NCBI GenBank assembly: GCA_050287605.1
Contig: JBNKCG010000093.1
Span: 1 to 64,000 of the forward strand
Reading direction: 5' to 3'
Source of the DNA: QQUJ01 sp050287605
GTDB lineage: Bacteria; Pseudomonadota; Gammaproteobacteria; QQUJ01
DNA: 64,000 nt
The stretch's first letter is position 1. Every line of letters begins with the position of its first letter. Positions 17,453-26,231 of the stretch are shown in pieces. The position numbers were made by a program, and so were the translations under genes. The notes beneath the pieces were generated by a model. That model searched no databases, was not told where the DNA came from, and saw only the letters and a program-made list of their open reading frames with translations.

Positions 17453-18013
17453 CTAGTTGGGCAGTTGGCCAAGCAGTCGCCGCGCCTCCTGGCCGACCTG
17501 ACTGTCGGCACCCAGATCGATGGCTTTCTGCAGCGCTGCTCGCGCCTCCTGGGGGTGCTGAGCGTGGAATTGCACGAAGCCCAGGGTGAGCCAGATGCGC
17601 TGCAATGCGGGGTCGAGTCCCACCCCCTTGTTGAGCTTCTCCAGCGCCTCGTCGGTGCGCCCCAGGTAAAACAGCGTCAGTCCCAGATCGTTGTAGATCG
17701 CGGCGTTGTCCGGTGCCAGCTGCGACGCGCGGGCGTAGCCGCGGACGGCGGTTTCATAGTCCTTGTTGTCGAACGCGGCGTTGGCCTTGTCCATTATGCC
17801 GGCCAAATCGTCGCCCAGCGGCTGCAGCGGGAACGGCCGTAGCTGCGCGGTGACGTTGGGGTGATCGGCGGGCATGGCGGGGGTTACGGCCGGCGCCACC
17901 GCGGTCGAGACGCTCGGCGCCGGGCGGTAGTACGCCCGGGTGGCGAAGAAGACGGCGAGACCGTAAATCACCAGAAATCCGATTGCGCCGAACCACTTGA
18001 TCTTCGACTGCAT
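17453..18013 (-). CDS. membrane-anchored TPR protein
   Basis: A 186-aa protein starting at the ATG at 18013 (GGAG 7 nt upstream); an upstream in-frame ATG at 18094 has no site. An N-terminal membrane helix (~7-27) anchors it, followed by a Pro/Ala-rich linker. Three or so tetratricopeptide repeats (~75-180) carry typical A..Y..A..L.P and L..LG..L/F features, for example AIYNDLGLTLFYLGRTDEAL. TPR domains mediate protein-protein contacts, so it is probably a periplasm-facing assembly factor. It sits upstream of the copper-oxidase operon in the same direction, but 371 bp away, so co-regulation is uncertain. Confidence 0.85.
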   Translation of the reverse strand: MQSKIKWFGAIGFLVIYGLAVFFATRAYYRPAPSVSTAVAPAVTPAMPADHPNVTAQLRPFPLQPLGDDLAGIMDKANAAFDNKDYETAVRGYARASQLAPDNAAIYNDLGLTLFYLGRTDEALEKLNKGVGLDPALQRIWLTLGFVQFHAQHPQEARAALQKAIDLGADSQVGQEARRLLGQLPN

Positions 18014-18146
18014 TCCCCTGCTCCTGTCGCGCCCACACACGGCGCTCGACCGCCTTTCGGGTGCAGCGGCCACGTGCCCTATGAAACCGGACAATCACCC
18101 ATAGAGCAAGTAGAGACGGCCAGCATGTGGCAAACCGGCGCCACGC

Positions 18147-18812
18147 TCACACTTTGCATTCCACCCGATAACCCACACCGCGCACGGTGTGAATGAGGTC
18201 GGCATCGAGTTTTTTGCGCAGGTGGTGCACGTGGACTTCAACGGCGTTGCTCGAAAGCGAACGGTTGCCGAAGCTCAGCGATTCCTCCAGCCGCTCACGC
18301 GAAACCACATTGCCCGGCATCTCCATGAGCATCCGCAGCAGTTCGAATTCCTTTCGGGAAACGTCGCGAGGTTGATCCCGGTAGGTCACCGAGCGCGTAC
18401 CCAGATCGAGTACCACCTCGCCGCAGCGCATGACCTCTTCGGCACGGCCGCGAAACCGCCGCAGCACCGCTCTCAGGCGCGCCACCAATTCATCCACGAC
18501 GATCGGCTTGACGATGACATCGTCGGCACCGCGGTTGAGCGCCTCGACCCGATCGGCCGCGCGATGACGCGCGGTGATGACCACCACCGGCGTGGGATTC
18601 AGGCGCGAGCGCATCTCCGTCAACAGGCTGATACCGCAGCGTCCGGGCAGATTGAGATCCAATACCACGCCGTCGTAGTCGCCGCTGGCGATCGCCCCCC
18701 CCGCCGCGAGCCCGTCTCGCACCCAGCTCACGGAAAACCCTGCCTGCGACAGCAACAAACGCAAGGCATCGCCCACCAGTTCATCATCTTCCACAAGTAG
18801 AAGTTGGATCAC
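18147..18812 (-). CDS. OmpR/PhoB-family response regulator
   Basis: 221 aa from a GTG at 18812, preceded by GGAGGGG. The receiver domain (1-~115) has acidic residues E8/D9/D10, phospho-acceptor Asp52 (LDLNLPG), Thr in VVVITAR and Lys in VIVKP. The C-terminal winged helix (~125-221) has the SRKEFELLRML recognition pattern and ends GVGYRVECKV. It resembles the QseB/PmrA/TctD subgroup. No histidine kinase is adjacent, so it is an orphan within this window. It lies upstream of the TPR gene and the copper-oxidase operon on the same strand, which makes it a candidate regulator of them (inference). Confidence 0.93.
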   Translation of the reverse strand: MIQLLLVEDDELVGDALRLLLSQAGFSVSWVRDGLAAGGAIASGDYDGVVLDLNLPGRCGISLLTEMRSRLNPTPVVVITARHRAADRVEALNRGADDVIVKPIVVDELVARLRAVLRRFRGRAEEVMRCGEVVLDLGTRSVTYRDQPRDVSRKEFELLRMLMEMPGNVVSRERLEESLSFGNRSLSSNAVEVHVHHLRKKLDADLIHTVRGVGYRVECKV

Positions 18813-19143
18813 GCCACCCCTCCCGCAATCGGCTTGGCGCGCCGCCCGCGCCCCAGGCGCCAGCCACACCGACCAGCCGAAACGAATAGTTGTATTTTCT
18901 CCGCAGATGAAAAACGTTCGAGCGGCCGGAATTTATGCATCAAATCGATGGGGTAGGGAGTCGTGGGTACGGCCCCCAGGACGGGCAAGTGTCCTGCGCG
19001 AAAGTGCGGAAGCGAAGCGGCTGTGATACTGGATGGGAACCGATCCGGGCGATGACACCCCCGCCGCAAGCAGAGGGCGCAACCCTACCTTTTTCAGTGG
19101 CGGCGTGCAGGGTTAGGGGCCGCTCACTCTCATCGGGTGGGCT
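18813..19143. other. intergenic, no gene seen
   Basis: 331 bp between the response regulator start and the pentapeptide gene stop, both on the minus strand. An AT-richer patch around 18885-18950 could hold the regulator promoter, but no clear hexamer pair stands out. Confidence 0.5.
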
Positions 19144-20091
19144 TCAATTGATGCCCTGTAGGCACCCTCCCACCGAACCCACGCCGCAGATGTGCTGATC
19201 CAGCCACACCGCCTTGTCGAACCGGGCACCGTCGAGTTTGGCGTCGGTCAGCTGGGCCCCGGCCAGATCGGCATAGGAGAGATCGGCCCCGCGCAGATCG
19301 GCACCGTTGAGGTTGGCACCACGCAGGTTGGCACCCACCAGTTGGGCCTGGCTTAAGTCGGCGCCGGAGAAATCGGTCTCGCTGAAGGTGCCGTAGGAGA
19401 GATCGGCTTTCGCCAGCACCCCGAATCGCAGCCTTGCGCGCGCCAGATTGACGTTGCGCGCGCTGGCAGCGCGCAGATCGGCCCCCTCCCACTGCGCACC
19501 GTCGAGCTGGCAGGAGTCCCAGTTGACTCCAGCCCGGGGCGCGGCACCGCACTGGCGCGCCGCGGTAGTGGACGGCGGGCGGGCAATCAGATAACCGGCC
19601 AGTACGGCCGCGACCAGCACCACGGTGACGCCGATCTGCCAGCGGTAGTTGGGCCGCTGGGCGCGTAGCCCCTGAATCAGATCCGCCTTCAGCAGGCGGT
19701 GCTGGATCATCTCCATCTCCTCGTCGCGACGCCGATCGCGGTTGCGCCGTTCGATGTCTTTGGGTTCGGGCATCGAGGGGCCGGCACGCCGGTCGGGATC
19801 GAGACGTTCGTCTTCGCGCAAGCGCGCGCGCTCCAGCCGCGCGTAGTCGGCGTTGGAGTCGAGGTGCTTCATCTCGTCGGGAACGACCGCGGGCGTATCG
19901 GCCACCCGCGTCCAATGCGCCCCGTCAGGACTCACCTCGTCGCTGTCGCGCAGGCGACCGAGCAACACGTAGCGGCGGATCTGGCCGATGGGAAACGGCC
20001 CCTTGACCGCGTCACTGCGACGCGTGTACCAGATGTGACTTGTGCGCTGATCTTCCGGCATGGGCCTCATTATCAATCGTCGAATCGGCAC
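19144..20091 (-). CDS. GYF_2-type domain and pentapeptide-repeat membrane protein
   Basis: Up to 315 aa. The start is uncertain: a GTG at 20091 is weakly preceded by AGGG, with ATGs at 20070 and 20061. Residues ~18-65 (IWYTRRSDAVKGPFPIGQIRRYVLLGRL) match the GYF_2/DUF4339 type that often precedes membrane segments. A hydrophobic helix follows (~150-172, VTVVLVAAVLAGYLIA). The C-terminal ~130 residues are A(D/N)L-type pentapeptide repeats (ANLRGANLNGADLRGADLSY), which fold as a right-handed quadrilateral beta-helix. The cellular role is unknown; the layout suggests a cytoplasmic sensor domain with a repeat domain across the membrane. Confidence 0.85.
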   Translation of the reverse strand: MPIRRLIMRPMPEDQRTSHIWYTRRSDAVKGPFPIGQIRRYVLLGRLRDSDEVSPDGAHWTRVADTPAVVPDEMKHLDSNADYARLERARLREDERLDPDRRAGPSMPEPKDIERRNRDRRRDEEMEMIQHRLLKADLIQGLRAQRPNYRWQIGVTVVLVAAVLAGYLIARPPSTTAARQCGAAPRAGVNWDSCQLDGAQWEGADLRAASARNVNLARARLRFGVLAKADLSYGTFSETDFSGADLSQAQLVGANLRGANLNGADLRGADLSYADLAGAQLTDAKLDGARFDKAVWLDQHICGVGSVGGCLQGIN

Positions 20092-20175
20092 GAACCCTGA
20101 TTAAATCAAAGCTCTCTCGAGTTGGCCAATGCTCCATCGCTATACTGAACAAATGACTTCGTACCCGACCTCCTC

Positions 20176-21465
20176 ATGAATCTACCCCCCGTCAACCTGC
20201 CCCCCCTGTCGCGCGGCGAACCGCTCACACCGGAGACGCTGCCCTCGGCGCTGCGCGGCTGGCAGGTGGGGCAGGTGCTGCAGGCCACGGTGGTAGGACG
20301 CCCGACGCCCCAGACCGCCACCCTGCGCTTCGGTTCGACCACAGTCCCGGTGCAGACGCGCATCCCGCTGACCTCGGGCGAACCGATTCGAGTGCGTGTC
20401 GACGAACTGGGCGACACCATCACCCTGCGCCTGCTGGGGGCAAGGCCCCAGGCCAACCCCACCGTCAACGAAGCGTTGCGGACTGCCCTGCCCCGGCAGC
20501 AGTCGTTCGCCCCGTTGCTGGCAAACCTGGCGCGCCTGCTGACTCCGCGCCAAGGCGCAGCAGCAGCCTCCCCGTCCGCACCCTCCACGGCCCCGGCGCC
20601 CACCCCGCCATCGGCACCCGCCCTCCCGCCGCTGCCACCCGACGTGCAGAAGCTGGCGCAACAGCTTTTCGACGCGTTGCCGGAAGCGCGGCGTTTCGCC
20701 ACGCCCGAGGGGGTGAAACAGTCAATACGCGACAGCGGCACCTTCGCCGAAGCCAAGCTCGCCACCAGCGGCGACGCCGACGCGCCGCCCCCCACCCAGG
20801 ACACCAAACTCAACCTGGTTCGACTGCTGGCCGCGTTGCAACCGCTGCTGCGCAACCTGCCCGAATCCGTGCAGTCCGCCATCGGCAAGGCACTGCTGCT
20901 GAACCCGCACATTGCGCCCCCGTTGCGTGATCAGGCGCCGCTGCCGCAACCGCGGGCACAGGCGACGGTCGTGCAGCTGTTGGAGGAGGAGATCTCGCTG
21001 CTGCGCGTGGTGCAGGAACTCACCTCTCAGCTCGAAGGCGTACTGGCACGGGTGCAGGTCGGCCAGCTCGCCTCCCTCCCCCACCAGCAGCAACCGGCGC
21101 AGGTGTGGGTCGCCGAGGTGCCGGTACGCTACGGCGCACAGACCGATCTGTTCCAGTTCCGCATCGAGCACCGCCAGCCCGGCGGCGCGCAAAGCGAAGA
21201 GTACTGGAGCCTCACCTTCGCTTTCGAGCTCGAAGAGCTGGGACCGATGCGCGCGCGCGTGGTGTTCTACCAGCAAGAACTCAACGCCACGCTGTGGGCC
21301 GAACGCGAGGCCACGGCGCGCAAATTCAAGCAGCGTCTCGCCGACCTGCGCCGGCGTATCGAAAAACACGGGCTGCCGGTACGCAACCTCGACTGCCTGA
21401 CCGGCGCCCCCGAACCCGATGCCGTGCCGGCGACGGGGCACGGACTGATCAACGACCGGGCATGA
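20176..21465 (+). CDS. flagellar hook-length control protein FliK-like
   Basis: 429 aa. The C-terminal ~120 residues (YWSLTFAFELEELGPMRARVVFYQQ...LADLRRRIEKHGLPVRNLDCL) match the FliK C-terminal domain, which contacts FlhB to switch export specificity. The N-terminal part is a globular OB-like region, followed by a Pro/Ala/Ser-rich linker (~130-155), as expected for a ruler-type protein. No strong ribosome-binding site precedes the ATG. It overlaps the next gene, an FlhB-tail protein, by ATGA, so the two form a coupled pair. No other flagellar gene is in the window. Either a second, divergent FliK or a paralogue regulating another export apparatus is possible. Confidence 0.83.
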   Translation: MNLPPVNLPPLSRGEPLTPETLPSALRGWQVGQVLQATVVGRPTPQTATLRFGSTTVPVQTRIPLTSGEPIRVRVDELGDTITLRLLGARPQANPTVNEALRTALPRQQSFAPLLANLARLLTPRQGAAAASPSAPSTAPAPTPPSAPALPPLPPDVQKLAQQLFDALPEARRFATPEGVKQSIRDSGTFAEAKLATSGDADAPPPTQDTKLNLVRLLAALQPLLRNLPESVQSAIGKALLLNPHIAPPLRDQAPLPQPRAQATVVQLLEEEISLLRVVQELTSQLEGVLARVQVGQLASLPHQQQPAQVWVAEVPVRYGAQTDLFQFRIEHRQPGGAQSEEYWSLTFAFELEELGPMRARVVFYQQELNATLWAEREATARKFKQRLADLRRRIEKHGLPVRNLDCLTGAPEPDAVPATGHGLINDRA

Positions 21466-21755
21466 ACACGAAAACACGCAGCGACGAAATCGCCATCGCC
21501 CTGGAATACGACGGCGAAAACGCCCCGCGCGTCACCGCCAAGGGCGAGGGTGAGGTCGCCCGGCAGATCATCGACGTAGCCAAGGACCACGACGTACCGC
21601 TGCAGGAAAACCCGGAACTGGTGCGCCTGTTGCGGCGCATCCCACTGGGCGACGAGATACCCGAGGCGCTTTATTACACGGTGGCCGAAGTGATCGCCTT
21701 CGCCTACATCATCGCCGGACGGTTTCCGGAGGGGTTCGACGCGGGCCCGCCCTAG
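21462..21755 (+). CDS. FlhB C-terminal-domain-like (EscU/YscU/HrcU family) protein
   Basis: A 97-aa protein equivalent to only the cytoplasmic tail of the type III export switch protein FlhB. It shows AIALEYDGENAPRVTAKG, then the conserved AR.I...A....VP..EN..L...L of FlhB-C, ending with an F-rich helix. It lacks the membrane domain. It also lacks the NPTH autocleavage motif, which would sit where DEIAIALEY begins. Small FhlB-like proteins of this kind are known in many proteobacteria and can replace the FlhB tail. Translationally coupled to the FliK-like gene by a 4-bp overlap. Confidence 0.9.
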   Translation: MNTKTRSDEIAIALEYDGENAPRVTAKGEGEVARQIIDVAKDHDVPLQENPELVRLLRRIPLGDEIPEALYYTVAEVIAFAYIIAGRFPEGFDAGPP

Positions 21756-21857
21756 CGACACATCCGTCGCACACTACACTTGAAGCGTGCACCGCCGCAG
21801 CGGCCGATCGACGACGGCAACGCCCCGTCACCCACTCAATCCGTCAACAACAACCGG

Positions 21858-22979
21858 ATGCCGCGCAACCGTCCTAACCTCGATTCTGTCCGTCACTCCT
21901 GTAGCTGCGCCGCGCGGCTGTTCGTTGCCCTCATCGCGACGGCCGGCCTCGGCTCCACCGTCGCGGCAACCGAAGAGCCCTTGCCCAGCGAACCCGTCGA
22001 CGCCGGGTGGACGATTTACGCGGACAACGACGAACTCTCGCCCAGCGAATCGGATGCCAACTACACCGCCGGATTTTCGGTGTCGCTGGCAGGCCGGCGG
22101 GCGCGCGACTACCCCTGGTCGCTCGATCGTCCGCTGGGTCGCATCAACCGCTGGCTGGGCGTGGACCGCCCGGAAGGCAGCGCCGCCGCACGGACCTATC
22201 ACAGTTTCGGCTTCGGGATGGCGGCGTTCACACCCATCACCATTGGCGACACCGCGCCGCGCTTCGATCAACGGCCCTACGCCTGCCTGACCTTTCTCCA
22301 CAACACGCGCCAGACAGTGGTGCCGGCGCGCGCCAGCAGCTACTACAGCACGTTGGTAGTAGGCCTGCTGGGCACCAATGTATGCGAATCGCTGCAAAAC
22401 TTCGCCCACAGCGTAGCGAAAGGCACCCGGGCGCGCGGCTGGTCGCACCAGATCTCCGACGGCGGAGAACCGACGCTGCTGTGGCGCGGCGCCCGCCAGC
22501 AACTGCTCGCAGAGGACCTGACCGGTCCCGCGCATCACCAGCTCACCTGGACGGCGGACGCGCAGGTGGGCTACGTCACCGACCTGGGCATCGGTCTCTC
22601 CTGGCGGTGGGGCAACCTGCGCACCCCATGGTGGAGTTTCGCGCCGCAGCAGACGGAGTACGTGCCCTTCAGCACGCCGCAACTCCCGCAGCATCGCCTG
22701 CGCGTTGACCAACCGGTGGAATCGTACGTGTGGGCCGGCGGAATGCTGCGCTACCGGCTCTACAACGGGTTGCTGCAGGGCCAGTTTCGCGACAGCACGG
22801 TGGAAATTCCCGGCGACCGCCTCAAGCCGCTGATTGCCGAGATCTAGTTCGGGGTCGCCCAGGAGTTTCGGAGCGGTTACCAGCTCAGCCTGGGCGTTCG
22901 CGCCCGCAGCCGTGAGTTCGAGGGGCCGGGAGGAAGAAGCATCCAGTGGGGCAGCCTGGCGTTGCGACGCCGCTTTTGA
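21858..22979 (+). pseudogene. lpxR: LpxR-family lipid A 3'-O-deacylase (DUF2219), interrupted by in-frame TAG
   Basis: Outer-membrane lipid A deacylase family. After a signal peptide (ending near STVAA) it has DND and NYTAGFSV, then YHSFGFGM and RPYACL, all typical of LpxR. The frame stops at TAG 22845-22847 (329 codons). The same frame then continues for 43 codons to a TGA at 22977-22979. That tail contains GYQLSLGVRARSREFEG and ends ALRRRF, exactly the last two beta strands and terminal Phe of an outer-membrane barrel. One base change would restore a 373-aa protein. Causes: nonsense mutation, sequencing error or readthrough. The start at 21858 is chosen for the signal peptide; a TTG at 21780 is less likely. 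It converges on an LpxL-like gene. Confidence 0.85.
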
Positions 22980-22988
22980 AGGAGGAGG

Positions 22989-23858
22989 TCACCCGGCGTG
23001 AGCCGTCGGCACCGCAACCGAACGGAAGCGCCGGTAGGTCCACTGGTACTGCTCGGGCACCTCACGCACGCACGACTCGATGTCGGCATTGAGCAGCGCA
23101 CTCGCCCGCTCCAGATCCGCCCCGGCAAAAGAGTCCGCCGCCGGGCGAAAACAGATGCGAAACCCGCGCCCGCGTGAAAGCCGTCGGGCGTAAACGTAGA
23201 CCACCGGAGCCTCACTCTTTAGGATCAAGCGTCCCGCCAAGGTCATGGTGTAAGCGCTCTGTCCGAAGAACGGCGCGTTGACACCGGCGCCCGGCTTTGG
23301 AGTCTGATCGGGCAGGATACCGACCGCCTCCTGGCGCGCCAGTGCCTGATAGAGCGCGCGCAGCCCCTTGGTATCCGTCGCCACCAGTCGCGCGCCGCAG
23401 CGCTGCCGCCCGGCCAGCATCAGCGCCTCCAACGCCGTTGAGTCGGGCGCCTTGTAGAGCGTGGTCATGGGAAGTTGGGACGAGCAGTAGAGCGAGGCGA
23501 GTTCCCAGCTGCCGAGGTGCGGCATCACCACGATGACACCGCGCCCCTGCGCGACGGCGCGATCCAAATGCTCGCGCCCGTCGACCTCACGGATCAACCC
23601 CAGCACCCGCGGCGCCGGCCAATGCCACAGCCCAGCCGTCTCGAAAAAGGTCTTGGCGGTCTCCTTCAAGATGTCAGCCACCAGACGGCGCTGCGCTCCC
23701 TGCCCCCGCTCCGGGAAACAACGCGCGACGTTCTCCCGCGCGATGCGGCGCTCGCGGTTGGGTAGGCGCAGCAGACACCAGCCGAGCGCCGCGCCCAGCG
23801 CGTGAAGCACGCGCAACGAAAACCAGGAGAGCATCTTCAGAAACAGGGTCAGTGGCAT
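22989..23858 (-). CDS. lipid A biosynthesis lauroyl/myristoyl acyltransferase, LpxL/HtrB-like
   Basis: 289 aa, close to the usual LpxL/LpxM length of ~305. An N-terminal hydrophobic helix (~8-30) anchors it in the inner membrane. The catalytic HX4E motif is HLGSWE (about residue 113), and ILPDQTPKPGAG with the following FFG is the second signature of the family. It transfers a secondary acyl chain from acyl-ACP to Kdo2-lipid IVA. It faces the broken lpxR-like gene with only 9 bp between the ends, so the pair joins lipid A acylation and deacylation. Which acyl position it uses cannot be told from sequence. Confidence 0.93.
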   Translation of the reverse strand: MPLTLFLKMLSWFSLRVLHALGAALGWCLLRLPNRERRIARENVARCFPERGQGAQRRLVADILKETAKTFFETAGLWHWPAPRVLGLIREVDGREHLDRAVAQGRGVIVVMPHLGSWELASLYCSSQLPMTTLYKAPDSTALEALMLAGRQRCGARLVATDTKGLRALYQALARQEAVGILPDQTPKPGAGVNAPFFGQSAYTMTLAGRLILKSEAPVVYVYARRLSRGRGFRICFRPAADSFAGADLERASALLNADIESCVREVPEQYQWTYRRFRSVAVPTAHAG

Positions 23859-24022
23859 ATCGGTGACGGCGGCTCGCGCGGCTGCGGACGGCCAATTATA
23901 AACAGGCTTTGAACACGCCTCGCACGGTCATCATCCACGCGCACCCATTCTGGTCTATCTTTTCCCTGACCGGCGGACCATCACCACCCGCATCTTCGAC
24001 ACCCAAGCAAGGAGGCATGACC

Positions 24023-25009
24023 ATGCGCATCGCCACGTTCAACATCGAGAACCTCGACGACCAAGCGGACAGCAGCAACCCGTCACTGCCGGTGCGCGCG
24101 CCGATTCTGCGCACCACACTTGAGCGATTGCAGGCGGATATCCTCTGTCTGCAGGAGGTGCATGGCCAGGAGCAGCCCGATCACAGCAGCGCGCATCCCA
24201 GCCGCAACCTCGCCGCTCTCGATTTCGTACTCGACGGTACGCTCTATGCCACCTTCGAGCGCGCGCACACGGTCACCTCCGACAACGTGCCCTACGACAA
24301 GCGCAACCTGGTGCTGTTGTCGCGCTACCCCATCGCTGTAGTGAACCAGTACCGCAATGACTTCATCGCCGAGTTGCAGTACCGCAAGGTGACGGCCCAC
24401 CCACCCGAAACCGATGCCAAGGATCTCGGTTGGGAACGGCCGATCCTGCATGTCACGATCGATCATCCCCAGATCGGCACGCTGCACGTCATCAACCTGC
24501 ACCTGAAATCGCGCCTTGCCACCAACGTGACCGGGCAGAAGGTGAACAACTACACCTGGCGCAGCGCGGCGGGCTGGGCCGAGGGCTACTTCCTGTCGTC
24601 CATCAAACGCGTCGGCCAAGCGTTGGAGGCACGCGTGCTCATCGACAGCCTGTTCGAAGCCGATCCCCACGCCAACATTTTGGTGTGCGGCGATTTCAAT
24701 GCCGAACCCGGCGAAGTGCCGGTGGAGGCCATCACCGGTCGCGTCGAAAACACCGGCAATCCCGAACTACGCTCACGGGTGCTGATCCCGTGCAGCTTGT
24801 CGATACCCGATTCGGTGCGCTTCAGCCACTACCACTACGGCCATGGCAATCTACTCGACCACATGCTGATCTCGCAGTCGCTACTGCCTCGTTTCGAGCA
24901 GGCGCGAATCTTCAACGAAAACCTGCACGACGAGAGCCTGCCGTTCATGTCCGACATCAAGTATCCCGAATCGGACCATGCACCGTTCGTGGCGGAATTT
25001 ACGGACTAG
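24023..25009 (+). CDS. endonuclease/exonuclease/phosphatase (EEP) superfamily protein
   Basis: 328 aa from the ATG at 24023, with AAGGAGG 7 nt upstream; an ATG at 24017 is too close to that site. It begins RIATFNIENLDD (metal-binding Asn), followed by LCLQEV (catalytic Glu), INLHLKS, VCGDFNAEP (Asp/Asn pair) and the terminal SDHAPFVAEF. These are the full set of EEP catalytic motifs for Mg-dependent phosphodiester cleavage. No signal peptide is seen, so it is probably cytoplasmic. Substrate (DNA, sphingolipid or phosphoinositide-like) is unknown. It converges with mlaA across a shared terminator. Confidence 0.92.
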   Translation: MRIATFNIENLDDQADSSNPSLPVRAPILRTTLERLQADILCLQEVHGQEQPDHSSAHPSRNLAALDFVLDGTLYATFERAHTVTSDNVPYDKRNLVLLSRYPIAVVNQYRNDFIAELQYRKVTAHPPETDAKDLGWERPILHVTIDHPQIGTLHVINLHLKSRLATNVTGQKVNNYTWRSAAGWAEGYFLSSIKRVGQALEARVLIDSLFEADPHANILVCGDFNAEPGEVPVEAITGRVENTGNPELRSRVLIPCSLSIPDSVRFSHYHYGHGNLLDHMLISQSLLPRFEQARIFNENLHDESLPFMSDIKYPESDHAPFVAEFTD

Positions 25010-25018
25010 AGAAAAAAC

Positions 25019-25043
25019 GAAGCCGGCGTCCGCCGCCGGCTTC
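25019..25043 (-). terminator. rho-independent terminator of mlaA (may serve both strands)
   Basis: A perfect 10-bp stem (GAAGCCGGCG / CGCCGGCTTC) with a 5-nt loop. On the minus strand it is followed by GTTTTTTC, so it terminates mlaA; it also lies just after the EEP gene stop. Confidence 0.88.
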
Positions 25044-25074
25044 CACATCACATCACCCCGATTGAGTGCCGCAG

Positions 25075-25869
25075 CTATTGCGGATTCGGATCGGACTGGG
25101 CAGGATCGTTATCGATATTGTCCTCTTCGTCGATGTCGAAGAACGACTCGTCATCCGGGGGATTGCCGTCGTAAACCATCGCCCGGCGCCTCTGCAGATA
25201 GGACTCGCGCAGAAAAACGTAGGGATCCAGCGCCACCTGCTCCATCACGCGGCTGGCGCTGAGCAGATCCGCACGGGTGTCGACGGAGTCCAGAACGACC
25301 AGCCCGGTCTCCTCCGCGGAGGTGTCCGTTACCGCGTCGGTGGCACGCCATACCGTGGACTCGCCGGCATCACCGATGCCATCGCGCAGCGTGCTCGGCC
25401 CCAGCACCGGCAACACCAGGTAGGGGCCCGGGCCGACGCCCCAGTAGCCCAGCGTCTGCCCCAGGTCCTCATTATGTTTCTCCAGACCCAGCACGCTGGC
25501 AACGTCAAAAATACCGTAGATGCCGAGCGTGCTGTTGATGACGAAACGCCAGGCATCCGAGACAGCCTGCTTGAATTTGAACTGGAACACGTCGTTGGCC
25601 GTGACCCAGACGTCACCCAGGTTGCTGAAGAAGTTGGTGACACCTTTGTTGACCGGTTCAGGCGTAATGGCGACGTAACCTCGCGCCACCGGCTGCATCA
25701 CGGCACGGTCGAGCGCGTCGTTGAATTTGTACATGGAACGGTTGAATCCCTCGAACGGGTCCTTGGGATCGCGCGGCCCCGGCGTACTGGCGCAGCCCGA
25801 TGCCAACAGTGTCATCGCGGTAACCAACGCCAACACCCAGCCCCGTCTCGCGTGGCGAAAGCGGGCCAT
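25075..25869 (-). CDS. mlaA: MlaA/VacJ outer-membrane lipoprotein, phospholipid asymmetry
   Basis: 264 aa from the ATG at 25869. Lipoprotein signal with lipobox LASGC (Cys26). The body matches MlaA throughout: DPFEGFNRSMYKFND, YVAITPEPV, FFSNLGD, FVINSTLGIYGIFDVA, LGYWGVGPGPYLVLPVLGPSTLRD. MlaA works with a trimeric porin to pull misplaced phospholipids from the outer leaflet and hand them to MlaC. The C-terminal ~25 residues are an acidic extension (DIDEEDNIDNDP) beyond the usual core. It is solitary here; mlaFEDCB genes are not in the window. Its terminator is at 25019-25043. Confidence 0.96.
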   Translation of the reverse strand: MARFRHARRGWVLALVTAMTLLASGCASTPGPRDPKDPFEGFNRSMYKFNDALDRAVMQPVARGYVAITPEPVNKGVTNFFSNLGDVWVTANDVFQFKFKQAVSDAWRFVINSTLGIYGIFDVASVLGLEKHNEDLGQTLGYWGVGPGPYLVLPVLGPSTLRDGIGDAGESTVWRATDAVTDTSAEETGLVVLDSVDTRADLLSASRVMEQVALDPYVFLRESYLQRRRAMVYDGNPPDDESFFDIDEEDNIDNDPAQSDPNPQ

Positions 25870-26231
25870 CCCATTGGCCTTTTCCGTGAACCTTTTGGAA
25901 AAACAATGCATCTCGGCGCTCGTTCTTGTTTGTTGACCGGCTCCCGACGCTGGCTTCGTCCCATGGCAACGTGAACGGGAGATCCCTTGAGCTGACCTGC
26001 TGCGTACTATTCAATCGCGGCGCATCGCTGTCAAACGCACCGCACGTGCACGACTCGGTTGATTCCGTGGAGACCGACAGGTGCTCGGGGCGCCATTCTA
26101 AACCAACCACAGGGGTAAAGGTGGACTCTTTCGGGGTCTACGGTCCCGCTCCGTAGCTCAACAGGCCGTGCATCGTGCCCGCCGATGAAGGAGAATATCG
26201 GCATCGGAATCCCCAGCGAAAAGCGGCAACG
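25870..26231. other. divergent promoter region mlaA/queD
   Basis: 362 bp between divergent genes. No ORF with a credible ribosome-binding site, no RNA gene and no obvious hexamer pair were seen. Both gene promoters are expected here. Confidence 0.45.

Noticed and set aside
20106..20912. Minus-strand ORF opposite the FliK-like gene
   Set aside because: Ser/Gly-rich antisense frame without domains; the plus strand carries the FliK C-terminal motif.
26130..26175. Segment resembling a tRNA-like fold before the queD-like gene
   Set aside because: No acceptor stem, anticodon arm or CCA-compatible pairing could be drawn.
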